From positions 1 to 64,000 of the forward strand of contig PWFQ01000018.1 in the NCBI GenBank assembly GCA_003554105.1: a DNA stretch of 64,000 nucleotides, read 5' to 3'. Below, one piece after another: positions 25,219 to 33,922 of the stretch. Origin of the DNA: Clostridiaceae bacterium (GTDB lineage Bacteria > Bacillota > Clostridia > Peptostreptococcales > T1SED10-28). The first letter of the stretch is position 1. Every line of letters begins with the position of its first letter. A program made the position numbers and the translations under genes. Below the pieces are notes generated by a model. It was given only the letters and a program-made list of their open reading frames with translations, did no database searches and was not told the DNA's origin.

Positions 25219-25809
25219 TCAGCTGGCATCTTTTCTTCGGCGGCTTTTGGGCTTTCCTAAGACCTCTGCCATGATAATCCCCTTCACAAGACTTTGTTGA
25301 TCGACTTCAACCAGACTGCTGAAGGCCTTTTGACCAATTTCACTTTTTTCAACACTGGTAGCATCGATTAGATCTTTTGTAAGCTCTGTTCCATAAATCC
25401 CCTTATCGTCAATCTTCTTTTCTTTTGACTTCCTCTTAATACTGGAAGAGATGCTCTTTTTCTCCTTATGCTCCAATGAAGAGGTGATCTTTTTCTTCGG
25501 ATCCGTCTTTTTCTTCTCTTCCACGGGTTCCTCCGGTTTGATTTTTCTCTCAGGTTTCTTTGTCGTTCTCGCATCCTGCTTATTCCGAGGATCTGCAAGA
25601 TCATACTGTTCCATCATTTCCTCCAGGAGGCTTTTTCTTTTTGGGGTTGTCCGTTGAGGCTGCTTTTGTGATGTTTTCCTGGTCTCCATCGGCTGTGATG
25701 GAGGCTGACGGTTCTGACGCTTTCGTTTCTGCTGCTGGTTTTTATTCCGATTACTCAAGCCGCTGAGCACGGCTATCACGATAAAAACCAGTATGACTTC
25801 AATATTCAT
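25219..25809 (-). CDS. Unknown membrane-anchored basic protein in the floA operon
   Basis: No confident family assignment. The 196 residues start with one hydrophobic helix (about 4-19), followed by a long Lys/Arg/Gln/Glu-rich, probably disordered region (20-130) with repeated KK, PERK and SSS segments, and a more ordered C-terminus ending in LVKGIIMAEVLGKPKSRRR. A similar short ILGKPK-type tail is something I recall from other uncharacterised clostridial proteins, but I cannot verify it here. It is 28 bp after floA and before the operon's terminator, so a role at FloA membrane domains is plausible but unproven. Confidence 0.75.
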   Translation of the reverse strand: MNIEVILVFIVIAVLSGLSNRNKNQQQKRKRQNRQPPSQPMETRKTSQKQPQRTTPKRKSLLEEMMEQYDLADPRNKQDARTTKKPERKIKPEEPVEEKKKTDPKKKITSSLEHKEKKSISSSIKRKSKEKKIDDKGIYGTELTKDLIDATSVEKSEIGQKAFSSLVEVDQQSLVKGIIMAEVLGKPKSRRRKDAS

Positions 25810-25837
25810 AACATCCTCCCCTTTTCGGGAATTTCAA

Positions 25838-26833
25838 TTATTCATCTTCTTTATAGGCTTCTTCTTTATTCATCTTGGAGATTTCTTCCCGCATCTGGGT
25901 GTCGCTCATCAGGTTTTTCATGTTGTAGTAATCCATTACGCCTAAATTCCCTTCACGCAGTGCTTTAGAAAGAGCCTTTGGAACCTCGGCTTCCGCTTCG
26001 ATTACTTTTGCTCTCATTTCCTGAACTTCAGCCTTCATTTCCTGTTCTTTTGCAACTGCCATCGCTCTTCGCTCTTCCGCTTTAGCCTGTGCTACACGCT
26101 TATCTGCATCCGCTTGATCCATTTGCAGTTGCGCTCCGATGTTTCGTCCGATATCCACATCTGCAATATCGATGGACAAAATCTCGTATGCCGTTCCTGC
26201 ATCCAGACCTTTTTGCAACACGGTTTTTGAGATGAGGTCAGGATTTTCCAAAACCTTTTTATGGTTTTCAGAAGAACCGACCGTAGTGACAATTCCCTCA
26301 CCGACTCTAGCGATAATGGTTTCTTCACCTGCACCACCGACAAGCCTCTCGATATTCGCTCGTACTGTGACTCTGGCCCGTACCATCACTTCAATACCGT
26401 CTTTTGCAACAGCTGCGATTTTAGGAGTTTCAATCACCTTGGGATTAACGCTTACCTGAACTGCTTCCAGAACTTGCCGTCCTGCTAAATCAATGGCGGC
26501 AGCCCGTTCAAAATTCAAGTTGATTTCCGCTCTTTGTGCTGCAATCAAAGCGTCGACGACGCTGTTTACATCTCCACCTGCTAAAAAGTGGGCTTCCAGC
26601 TTGTCTGTGTTCAGATCAAGTCCGGCTTTCGTTGCTTTAATTAAGGGTGCTACAATCCTTCTTGGCTGTACTCTTCTTAAACGCATTCCGATCAGTGAAA
26701 AAATTCCAATTTTCACTCCGGAAAAATAGGCGGTAACCCATAATCCAACCGGGATGAAACTTAGTAACACTGAACCGACAACAAAAACGACTGCAATAAT
26801 CACAATAATTGGTAATAATTCTTCAATTCCCAT
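25838..26833 (-). CDS. floA: Flotillin-like protein FloA
   Basis: A 331-residue membrane scaffold protein organising functional membrane microdomains. The N-terminal hydrophobic hairpin (about 5-45) is followed by the family phrase [22 protein letters not shown], a SPFH-like domain and an Ala/Glu-rich coiled-coil region ([20 protein letters not shown]). Length equals Bacillus FloA (YqfA). ATG 26833 directly abuts the nfeD stop and has GAGGAGGG upstream, so translation is coupled. Confidence 0.96.
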   Translation of the reverse strand: MGIEELLPIIVIIAVVFVVGSVLLSFIPVGLWVTAYFSGVKIGIFSLIGMRLRRVQPRRIVAPLIKATKAGLDLNTDKLEAHFLAGGDVNSVVDALIAAQRAEINLNFERAAAIDLAGRQVLEAVQVSVNPKVIETPKIAAVAKDGIEVMVRARVTVRANIERLVGGAGEETIIARVGEGIVTTVGSSENHKKVLENPDLISKTVLQKGLDAGTAYEILSIDIADVDIGRNIGAQLQMDQADADKRVAQAKAEERRAMAVAKEQEMKAEVQEMRAKVIEAEAEVPKALSKALREGNLGVMDYYNMKNLMSDTQMREEISKMNKEEAYKEDE

Positions 26834-28144
26834 TTACTTTCCCTCCTCGTTAATTTTAGTGACATAAATTTTACTGCCTTCCACTCGGGTGACCTTCACC
26901 TGGGAACCCTGCTCAATATATGCAGAGCCCTCAGTCACAACATTCAAAAGCTTATCTCCGATTTTAATCGTCCCTGAAGGTCGAAGATAACTTGAGACGA
27001 CTCCCACTTGGCCTACATACTCCTCGTAGGGATCGGAAGAAGTATACCCTTCTTCCTTTCTTTCAGAACTCTTCAGTGTGATTTTGTCGAAGACCTTGTT
27101 GTTGGGACCATATTTTAGCATGATCACAAAAGTAATAATGGTAAGTGTGAAGGCAACAAGAATATATACAACAGCAGCGCCAGGGCTGCTTGCTGATAAC
27201 ACAATACTGGCAATAATGGCAATCCCGCCTGATATGCCCGGTATTCCCACTCCGGGTATGGTCGCTTCCACCAGGAGAAGAATTATGCCTACGGCAAAAA
27301 GGATAAGAGCCAACATCCCGGAATCTCCCGCCAACATGCTTCCGATAAAATAAAGGCTGAAAGATGACAGTCCGATAATCGCCCCTGCACCCAGTCCCGG
27401 AGTAAAAACTTCAATTACTAAACCAATAAATCCCAGAGATAATAACACCGGTGCAACCAGAGAACTGGTGGCGAATTGAGAAATTCGGGCTCTTAAGGGC
27501 ATTTCCATAACTTCAATTGTTTCATAGTCAATTTCGAAGTGTGAGAGGATGGTTTCATAGCCTTGACCCCGAAAATCAATAAATTCCAGATCAAAAGCTT
27601 CCTGAGCCGTTAAGTTTAATAACCGCCCCTCCTCCACTACTCCTTCAATGGAAAGGGATTTATCCGCCATTGCAGCAACAAGATTGGGATCTCTTCCGGT
27701 CTCCTGAGCTGCTCCCCGAAGGCTTGCAACCCAACTGGAAAGAACCTTTTCCGTATCCGGAATGGTTTCTGCGGAGCCGATATTGCTTCCCGGGGCCATG
27801 ACCAGATAATCGGAGGAGATGGAAATCAGAACTCCTGCAGAAATAGCTCTGGTGTTGACATAGGATATTGTCGGAACCGTTGTCCTAAGAATCAGAGGAC
27901 TTAAATCCTCGGCGGAATCCACTCGGCCCCCATAAGTGTCAATTTCAAAAATGATCGCTTTGGTATTTACATTGCTTTCCGCCTCCAGAATGGCTTGCTG
28001 CACATATTGATATACCGCGTCATTAATTTCTCCCTGAATAGGAATCACGTATACCGCTTCCTGTTGATCATCGGCATAAACAAAGATCCCGGACAGGATT
28101 AAAATCAATGAAAGGATTAATACTGAACTGCGTGTTTTTTTCAT
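26834..28144 (-). CDS. NfeD-family membrane serine protease (YqeZ type)
   Basis: The long form of NfeD (436 aa): a signal helix, a ClpP-like serine protease domain (about 30-220; EIDTYGGRVDSA, then SAGVLISISSDYLVMAPGSNIGSAE with a candidate catalytic Ser and Lys region), a block of transmembrane helices (about 230-350), and a C-terminal NfeD OB fold (GQVGVVSSYLRPSGTIKIGDK). It is the usual operon partner of flotillins. ATG 28144 was chosen, with AAGGG 10 bp upstream; an in-frame GTG three codons earlier is possible. An extended -10 promoter lies upstream. Confidence 0.92.
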   Translation of the reverse strand: MKKTRSSVLILSLILILSGIFVYADDQQEAVYVIPIQGEINDAVYQYVQQAILEAESNVNTKAIIFEIDTYGGRVDSAEDLSPLILRTTVPTISYVNTRAISAGVLISISSDYLVMAPGSNIGSAETIPDTEKVLSSWVASLRGAAQETGRDPNLVAAMADKSLSIEGVVEEGRLLNLTAQEAFDLEFIDFRGQGYETILSHFEIDYETIEVMEMPLRARISQFATSSLVAPVLLSLGFIGLVIEVFTPGLGAGAIIGLSSFSLYFIGSMLAGDSGMLALILFAVGIILLLVEATIPGVGIPGISGGIAIIASIVLSASSPGAAVVYILVAFTLTIITFVIMLKYGPNNKVFDKITLKSSERKEEGYTSSDPYEEYVGQVGVVSSYLRPSGTIKIGDKLLNVVTEGSAYIEQGSQVKVTRVEGSKIYVTKINEEGK

Positions 28145-28180
28145 GATGTTCACACCCTTTCCTTCTTCCGTCTACTAGAT

Positions 28181-28189
28181 ATTATAACA
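28181..28189 (-). promoter_or_regulatory. Extended -10 promoter of the nfeD-floA operon
   Basis: Minus strand TGTTATAAT (TGnTATAAT), 36 bp before the nfeD start. No good -35 box was seen. Nothing else was recognised in the gap from here to the yqeY terminator. Confidence 0.6.
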
Positions 28190-28335
28190 TATCTATTCGA
28201 AAAATTGTTACATTTCTGCCATTGATTTCCCTTTCCTGATCAAGATCGACAGAAGATGAACCTTACTATTTATTACCCTATATTCCCCTTTCATAACATC
28301 CCGGATGAAAAGGAGTTTTTCGAAATCTCTCCATT

Positions 28336-28361
28336 TAAAAAAACCCGGTTTCCCGGGTTTT
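28336..28361 (-). terminator. Terminator of rpsU-yqeY
   Basis: Minus strand AAAACCCGG, GAAA-type loop, CCGGGTTTT followed by a run of T. The stem begins at the yqeY stop codon. Confidence 0.92.
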
Positions 28362-28812
28362 AAAGCTTTTTATTCAGTTCCTGCATCACCAGTTTATTCA
28401 CCGTTTTTCCGTCTCCCCGTCCTTTGACCTGGGGCATAACGATTCCCATGATTTTTCCCATATCCGACTTTGATTCGGGTTGAACTTTTTCCACAGCATC
28501 CACAACGATGGCTCTTAACTCATCCTCAGAGAGCTGTTCCGGTAAATAGTCCTGTAAAATCTCGATCTCCCGCCGGTTAGCATCCACCAGGTCGTCCCGT
28601 CCGCTCTTTTCAAAGTCCCGGATCGAGTCCTTCCTCTGTTTCACCTGCTTTGCGACGATTTCTAAAACCTCTTCGTCTTTCACATCCTGTCGTTTATCCA
28701 CTTCCCATTGCTTTATATCCGAACGGATCATGGTGATGACGTCTTTTTTCAGTTTATCCTTTTCTTTCATCGCTGCTTTTAAATCCGCAGCCAGCTTTTC
28801 TTTAAGGCTCAA
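28360..28812 (-). CDS. yqeY: YqeY-like GatB/YqeY domain protein
   Basis: A 150-residue helical protein of the GatB/Yqey family (LKEKLAADLKAAMKEKDKLKKDVI, VAKQVKQRKDSIRDFEKSGR, ILQDYLPEQLSEDEL, and MGKIMGIVMPQVKGRGDG). It shares the tail domain of GatB, which binds tRNA in Glu/Asp amidotransferase, and is presumed tRNA-related without proven activity. The start is TTG at 28812 with GAGGGG upstream. It follows rpsU by 30 bp, as in Bacillus. Confidence 0.93.
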   Translation of the reverse strand: MSLKEKLAADLKAAMKEKDKLKKDVITMIRSDIKQWEVDKRQDVKDEEVLEIVAKQVKQRKDSIRDFEKSGRDDLVDANRREIEILQDYLPEQLSEDELRAIVVDAVEKVQPESKSDMGKIMGIVMPQVKGRGDGKTVNKLVMQELNKKL

Positions 28813-28842
28813 CCGTTTCCCCTCTTTTAATGAAGAGTCCCT

Positions 28843-29022
28843 TTAGTATCTTTTTTTGTTTCTTTTCGCGGCCTCTTCCTTTTTCTTCCGCTTAATACTA
28901 GGCTTTTCGTAATGTTTTCTCTTTTTTGCTTCCGCTAAAACCCCTGACTTTGCACACTCTTTCTTAAATCTTCGAAGTGCATTGTCGATGCTTTCTTTAT
29001 TATTAACTTTTACTTCAGACAT
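28843..29022 (-). CDS. rpsU: 30S ribosomal protein S21
   Basis: A 59-residue very basic protein: [19 protein letters not shown], then [16 protein letters not shown] and a Lys/Arg-rich tail. It matches bS21, which joins the 30S platform and helps initiation. ATG 29022 has GGAGGG upstream; longer readings have no site. Its own promoter is at 29106-29134 and it is co-transcribed with yqeY. Confidence 0.96.
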   Translation of the reverse strand: MSEVKVNNKESIDNALRRFKKECAKSGVLAEAKKRKHYEKPSIKRKKKEEAAKRNKKRY

Positions 29023-29105
29023 TTTACTTAACCCTCCCTCCGAACGCAACCAATGTGCTTTTTCCATGGCTTTCGCCAGATTGCAAGTGGGATAAACACC
29101 TAGTT

Positions 29106-29134
29106 ATTATACCGTAAATTCAACCCTTATGCAA
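29106..29134 (-). promoter_or_regulatory. Sigma-A promoter of rpsU-yqeY
   Basis: Minus strand TTGCAT (29129-29134), 17-bp spacer, TATAAT (29106-29111). Confidence 0.8.
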
Positions 29135-29172
29135 GGCATTTTTTCGGTTTGGAACAGGATCACGGACCGCTC

Positions 29173-29514
29173 TTAGCCGGGTGGCCACTGCATGGAACGA
29201 CCGCCCAAAAGATGAAAATGGAGATGATCCACTGTTTGCCCCCCATGCTTTTTACAGTTATTCACGACCCGATACCCTTTTTCCAGATTCAACTCCTCTG
29301 CCAGATGCCGAATGCTTAGAAAAATCTCTGGAAGCAGTTGCTGTTGTTCCTCATTGGTCATCTCCTGCAGATTGGCTATGTGCTTCCTGGGAATGATCAG
29401 AAGATGGGTGGGTGCTTGGGGATTGATATCCTCAAAGGCTACCACATGTTCATTCTCAAAGAGAATCCTGGTTTCGATCTCCTTTTCCACAATTTTGCAG
29501 AAAATACAATCCAT
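29173..29514 (-). CDS. Histidine triad (HIT) nucleotide-binding protein
   Basis: A 113-residue HIT protein with CIFCKIVEKEIET at the N-terminus, LLIIPRKHI in the middle and the histidine triad HLHFHLLGG near the C-terminus. HinT-type enzymes hydrolyse AMP-lysine-like phosphoramidates and related nucleotide conjugates. The start ATG 29514 has GGAGGTG. It follows mtaB by 25 bp and is the last gene of the long lepA/hrcA-side run before rpsU. No Walker or other domains. Confidence 0.93.
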   Translation of the reverse strand: MDCIFCKIVEKEIETRILFENEHVVAFEDINPQAPTHLLIIPRKHIANLQEMTNEEQQQLLPEIFLSIRHLAEELNLEKGYRVVNNCKKHGGQTVDHLHFHLLGGRSMQWPPG

Positions 29515-29539
29515 CGTAACACCTCCTTCTTCTCTAACT

Positions 29540-30862
29540 TTATTCGACATTCCCCAGGAGAAATCCTTCTTTTGCCTCTGTGATTTTGACCCTCACCTTC
29601 TTATTGGTCAGATCAACAGGTGTACACACTCTGACTTTTCCATACTCCCGGGAGAAACCCGTGTTTTCCTGTTGCTGTTCATTATAGGACTCAAAAAGAA
29701 CTTCCTTTACTTTTCCCGCAAAATATTTTAAATACTCCTTTTTCAATGCTTCTCCCAAGGTAATCAGTTCTTCCGAACGAAGCTGCTTCGTTTTTCCATC
29801 CACTTGATTCCTGTACTTCGCTGCAGGAGTTCCTTTCTTAGGAGAGTATTTAAAGACGTGGAGTTCTGAGAATCCAAGAATCCTGATGAATTCTTTTGTC
29901 TCCCGGAAATGCTCATCACTTTCTCCGGGAAATCCCACAATTACGTCCGTGGTGATTCCGGGATGATCAAAAACTTCTCTTAAAAGCTCTATCGCACGAC
30001 CATATTGCTCCTTGGAATATTTACGATTCATTCTCTGTAAAATCTCATCAGACCCGCTTTGTAAGGATAGATGGAAGTGGGGACACAGCTTATCAATATT
30101 TTTCAGCTTCTTCACAAATTCTCCGGTCATTAGATTCGGCTCTAAAGAGCTGAGGCGAATTCTTTCGATCCCCCGGATTCCGTTTATGTCCATAAGAAGA
30201 TCCAAAAGAGGATGCCCGGAAAGCCCAAGCTCTTGGGATCCATCGGTGAAATCCTTACCGTAGGAAGCCACGTGAATTCCCGTAATCACCACTTCCCTGT
30301 AGCCCTTCTTCGCCAGACGGGTGACTTCTTCCATGATCATCTCTTTATTCCGACTGCGGATATTTCCTCTGGCATAAGGAATTATACAATAGGTGCAGTA
30401 TTGGTTGCACCCTTCCTGAATCTTTATAAAGGCTCTGGTTTTTCCCTCGTACTCCGTCAGCCCCAGCTCCTCAAATTCCTCCACATTCATAATGTTTCCG
30501 ACAAAACTGATTTTTTCATGGGATTGATAGTTCTCCACATAATCGACAATTTCCCGCCGCCCGTTGGTTCCGATGACAAGGTCCCCCCCTTTTAAGGCTT
30601 TCACCTCTTCCGGCTGCACCTGGGCGTAGCATCCTACAACAGCCACAATTGCGTTTGGATTGCTTCCCTTCATTCGTCGAATAAACTGCCGGGATTTTCG
30701 ATCTCCCACATTTGTGACTGTACAGGTATTGATGACATACACATCCGCTTCCTCTGTTGATTCTTTCAGGGCATATCCCCGTTCTTTAAATAGTTCCATC
30801 ATACTCTGGGTTTCATATTGATTCACCTTGCATCCCAGAGTATGGAATGCTACTGTTTTCAA
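29540..30862 (-). CDS. mtaB: tRNA ms2t6A37 methylthiotransferase MtaB
   Basis: A 440-residue radical-SAM methylthiotransferase converting t6A37 to ms2t6A in tRNA reading ANN codons. The N-terminal UPF0004 domain holds the auxiliary cluster cysteines (FHTLGCKVNQYETQ, INTCTVTN, VVGCYAQ). The radical-SAM motif is CNQYCTYCIIPYARG (CxxxCxxC), and a C-terminal TRAM domain follows. The start is TTG at 30862, 9 bp after GGAGG, overlapping the rsmE stop. The order prmA-rsmE-mtaB is standard in Firmicutes. Confidence 0.95.
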   Translation of the reverse strand: MKTVAFHTLGCKVNQYETQSMMELFKERGYALKESTEEADVYVINTCTVTNVGDRKSRQFIRRMKGSNPNAIVAVVGCYAQVQPEEVKALKGGDLVIGTNGRREIVDYVENYQSHEKISFVGNIMNVEEFEELGLTEYEGKTRAFIKIQEGCNQYCTYCIIPYARGNIRSRNKEMIMEEVTRLAKKGYREVVITGIHVASYGKDFTDGSQELGLSGHPLLDLLMDINGIRGIERIRLSSLEPNLMTGEFVKKLKNIDKLCPHFHLSLQSGSDEILQRMNRKYSKEQYGRAIELLREVFDHPGITTDVIVGFPGESDEHFRETKEFIRILGFSELHVFKYSPKKGTPAAKYRNQVDGKTKQLRSEELITLGEALKKEYLKYFAGKVKEVLFESYNEQQQENTGFSREYGKVRVCTPVDLTNKKVRVKITEAKEGFLLGNVE

Positions 30863-31641
30863 TGGATTTTTCCTCCTAAGTCTCCTCGTTCATATTGAAG
30901 GACAGCAATTAATGCAATTGCCGCCGTCTCTGTCCGTAGAATTCGCTGCCCAAGGGAGACGGATCTCACACCCTTCTCCTTCAGCTTAGTGATTTCCTCA
31001 TCCTCGAATCCACCCTCAGGTCCTATCCAAAGGGCATATCGGAGTTGTTTGGCTCTCCCCGCTGTTAATGCTTCCTTAAGGGAATAATTCTTCTCTTCCT
31101 CATAAGCAACAATGGAACACAGAGATTCATTTTGCCTCATGCTGCCGATACTCTCTTCAAAGGAAATCGGCTCATGCACTTGAGGAACTTCCAGTCTCTT
31201 GCACTGTTTAGCGGCTTCGTAGGCAATTTTTTGCCACCGTTCCCGCTTTTTTTCCCGATCCTTCCGATTCTTAAATTCCACAACACTGCGTTTGGTCAGA
31301 ACCGGAACTATGGTCTTAACCCCCAGTTCCACTGACTTCTGGATTACCGTCTCCATCTTTGCCGCTTTGGCAACCCCCTGATAGAGGGTGATATGAATGG
31401 AAGACTCCCGTTCTTCCCGAATCTGCTCCCTCAGCCTGACTTTTACCCTCTTCCTCTCCTCTTCAACAATTTCTCCGACCCACTCTTCCTCCTGGTTCAC
31501 AACCACTTGTATTATATCGCCTTGACGAAGGCGGAGAACTCTTAGAATATGTTTGCCGTCTTCACCGTCAATCCATAAATGACGATTCTCCCCGGAATCT
31601 CCATTCATGACCCTTGCTTTTTCGACAAAAAAACGGTGCAT
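30859..31641 (-). CDS. rsmE: 16S rRNA m3U1498 methyltransferase RsmE
   Basis: A 260-residue SPOUT methyltransferase for N3 methylation of U1498. An N-terminal PUA-like domain (HRFFVEKARV, HILRVLRLRQGD) is followed by the SPOUT domain with the knotted SAM site: IGPEGGFEDEEI and SLGQRILRTETAAI. The ATG at 31641 shares one base with the prmA stop (TAATG), and its own stop overlaps mtaB's start, so all three are coupled. Confidence 0.95.
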   Translation of the reverse strand: MHRFFVEKARVMNGDSGENRHLWIDGEDGKHILRVLRLRQGDIIQVVVNQEEEWVGEIVEEERKRVKVRLREQIREERESSIHITLYQGVAKAAKMETVIQKSVELGVKTIVPVLTKRSVVEFKNRKDREKKRERWQKIAYEAAKQCKRLEVPQVHEPISFEESIGSMRQNESLCSIVAYEEEKNYSLKEALTAGRAKQLRYALWIGPEGGFEDEEITKLKEKGVRSVSLGQRILRTETAAIALIAVLQYERGDLGGKIH

Positions 31642-32597
31642 TATCCTGCCTCCTTTACTTCACACACAAGGGCTGCCCATTCACCTTGTTGAATTTCCCG
31701 CAATATCTGGAATCCTTCTTTTTCCATTGCTTTTTTTACATCCTTGATTTTTTCCAGGATGATTCCCGATAAAATCAGTTTCCCTTCCGGCTTTACATAT
31801 CGGGAGAGGCTAGGACCCATGGCAATGATTACATCTGCAATGATATTGATTACAATAAGGTCTCCTTGTTCTTCCTTGGGATCAATGGTCTCCATCAGAT
31901 TTCCATAGTGGACTTCTACAATCCCATCGACTTCATTCATCAGAACATTTTCCTTTGCGACACTGACAGCAACCTCATCCAAATCCACTGCAATAACCTT
32001 CCCGGCGCCCAGTTTTGCAGCGAGAATCGACAAAATGCCGCTGCCACAACCGATATCCAGGACCTGATCCCCTGTTTGAATCTCCTTTTCGATGGCTTCA
32101 AGGCACATCCGGGTTGTTTCATGGGTTCCCGTACCGAAGGCCATTCCGGGATTCATTACGAGGACCAGCTCGTCCCCGGCCGCTTCATATTCTTCCCACT
32201 CCGGTTTAATGACCACACGATGTCCGATCTTTGTCGGTTTATAGTATTGCTTCCAATTTTCGCTCCAGTCCTCTTCATGGACCTCTTTGGTTTCCAAAAC
32301 TCCTTCGCCGATATCCAGTCCATAGTGGGGAAGATAATGGATGGCATTTTTTATCAGTAAAATTTCTTCAAAGACGCCTTCGGACTTCAAGAGATATCCT
32401 TTGATCAAAGCTCCTTCATAGTCAAATTGAAAAACCCTGTCATCAACATAATCCCAGGTTGCTTCATCCTGATTGGCAAAATCCAGATCTTTGGGATCTT
32501 CAATCACCACCCCTTTCACCCCGGCATCGTATAAGATATTTGTCACGGCTTCTATGGCTTCTGTGGTTGTTTTTACTGCGATTTCAATCCATTCCAC
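31641..32597 (-). CDS. prmA: Ribosomal protein L11 methyltransferase PrmA
   Basis: A 318-residue class I SAM methyltransferase modifying L11. The N-terminal domain begins VEWIEIAVKTTTEAIEAV. The SAM motif VLDIGCGSGILSILAAKLGA lies near residue 180, with the NPGMAFGTGTHETTRMCLE substrate region before it and an INIIADVI motif after it. The start is GTG at 32597, with GGAGG 7 bp upstream; the nearby ATG is out of frame. Gap to dnaJ about 145 bp including a hairpin. Confidence 0.95.
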   Translation of the reverse strand: MEWIEIAVKTTTEAIEAVTNILYDAGVKGVVIEDPKDLDFANQDEATWDYVDDRVFQFDYEGALIKGYLLKSEGVFEEILLIKNAIHYLPHYGLDIGEGVLETKEVHEEDWSENWKQYYKPTKIGHRVVIKPEWEEYEAAGDELVLVMNPGMAFGTGTHETTRMCLEAIEKEIQTGDQVLDIGCGSGILSILAAKLGAGKVIAVDLDEVAVSVAKENVLMNEVDGIVEVHYGNLMETIDPKEEQGDLIVINIIADVIIAMGPSLSRYVKPEGKLILSGIILEKIKDVKKAMEKEGFQILREIQQGEWAALVCEVKEAG

Positions 32598-32682
32598 ATG
32601 GTCACCTCCCCATCGTTTTCTTTCTTCCATTATACTCTCTCCCCTCCACCTTTACAACATGGTGGGAACTTCATACAGCAAA

Positions 32683-32717
32683 GAATCACCCCTTGCCCGA
32701 CCGGCAAAGAGTGATTC
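32683..32717 (-). terminator. Hairpin terminator after dnaJ
   Basis: A 15-bp stem with two mismatches (GAATCACCCCTTGCC at 32683-32697 against 32703-32717) just after the dnaJ stop. The following T tract is short (TTTG), so read-through into prmA is likely. Confidence 0.6.
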
Positions 32718-32741
32718 CGATAATGAAATATTCGATATTTT

Positions 32742-33863
32742 TTAAGATAAAGCATCCTTCACTTTATCAAAAAATGACTTCTGCTGCTCATGCACTTCAT
32801 CGCCACTGGCTTTGGCAAATTCCCTTAAAAGATCCTTCTGTTTTTGAGAGAGCTTTTTAGGAACCTCGATATTTACACGAATGTACTGATCCCCTTTTCC
32901 ATATCCCCGGGGATTATCAATCCCTTTGTTCTTCAATCGAAATACGGTTCCTGTTTGAGTCCCTTCCGGCATTTTGTATTTTACCTTGCCGTATAGGGTT
33001 GGAACCTCAAGCTCGTCGCCAAGAGCGGCCTGGGCAAAGGTTACGGGCATCTCGCAAATAACATTGTCTCCCTCTCTCTTAAAGAGTTTATGGGGTTTTA
33101 CCCTTACGATAATATAAAGATCACCGTGGGGACCTCCCTTTGATCCCGGTTCTCCATAGCCTCGAAGCGGAATGACCGAATCATTGTCCACACCTGCGGG
33201 AATTTTTACTTTCACCCGCTTTTGCTTGCGCTCAGTTCCATGTCCATGGCACGCGGGACAATGCTCCTCAACGATCTTTCCTTCTCCTCCGCATTCAGGG
33301 CAGGGCTTCACATTCATAATCTGCCCCAGGGGAGTTCTCTGCACAAACTTCACTTCTCCTGATCCGTTGCATTTTCCGCATGTCTTGGATGAGGTTCCCG
33401 GTTTTGCACCTGAACCGTCACAGGTTCCACAGGGTTCGTCCCGATGGAAAACGATCTCTTTTTCCACCCCAAACGCGGACTCTTCAAAGGTGATCTCCAC
33501 ATACTGCTGGATATCCGAACCCTTTCTCGGTCCTCGACGGGATCGTCCTGAAGAGAACCCCCCACCGAACATATCGAAGATATCGGAGAAGATATCATCG
33601 AATCCCGCACCTCCGAAACCTCCGGCGCTCATTTGAGGATCCACACCGTCATGACCGAATTGATCATAGCGGCTTCGTTTTTCGGGATTGCTGAGAATTT
33701 CATAGGCCTCGCTGGCCTCCCGGAATTTCTCCGCTGCCTTCTGGTCCTCAGGGTTTCTGTCCGGGTGATATTTCATAGCCATCTTCCGATAGGCCTTTTT
33801 CAGCTCCTTCTCATCGGCATTTTTCTCAACACCGAGCACATCATAGTAGTCTCGCTTACTCAC
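32742..33863 (-). CDS. dnaJ: Chaperone protein DnaJ
   Basis: A 373-residue class A J-protein, co-chaperone of DnaK. J domain (1-70) with HPD in [11 protein letters not shown], a Gly/Phe-rich region ([21 protein letters not shown]), then four CxxCxGxG zinc repeats ([32 protein letters not shown]) and the C-terminal substrate domain. The start is GTG at 33863 behind GGTGGAAAG. It follows dnaK with a hairpin in the 59-bp gap. Confidence 0.97.
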   Translation of the reverse strand: MSKRDYYDVLGVEKNADEKELKKAYRKMAMKYHPDRNPEDQKAAEKFREASEAYEILSNPEKRSRYDQFGHDGVDPQMSAGGFGGAGFDDIFSDIFDMFGGGFSSGRSRRGPRKGSDIQQYVEITFEESAFGVEKEIVFHRDEPCGTCDGSGAKPGTSSKTCGKCNGSGEVKFVQRTPLGQIMNVKPCPECGGEGKIVEEHCPACHGHGTERKQKRVKVKIPAGVDNDSVIPLRGYGEPGSKGGPHGDLYIIVRVKPHKLFKREGDNVICEMPVTFAQAALGDELEVPTLYGKVKYKMPEGTQTGTVFRLKNKGIDNPRGYGKGDQYIRVNIEVPKKLSQKQKDLLREFAKASGDEVHEQQKSFFDKVKDALS

Positions 33864-33890
33864 CTTTCCACCACCTTCCTCAGTTGAATG

Positions 33891-33916
33891 CTAAGGACAC
33901 CCGGGGGTGTCCTTAG
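33891..33916 (-). other. Hairpin between dnaK and dnaJ
   Basis: Perfect 12-bp inverted repeat CTAAGGACACCC / GGGTGTCCTTAG without a T tract. It is probably an RNA-processing or stability element rather than a true terminator, and could lower dnaJ relative to dnaK. Confidence 0.55.
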
Positions 33917-33922
33917 ATGGAA

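Noticed and set aside
31866-32360. 164-codon open frame opposite prmA
   Set aside because: Shadow of prmA; no start signals.
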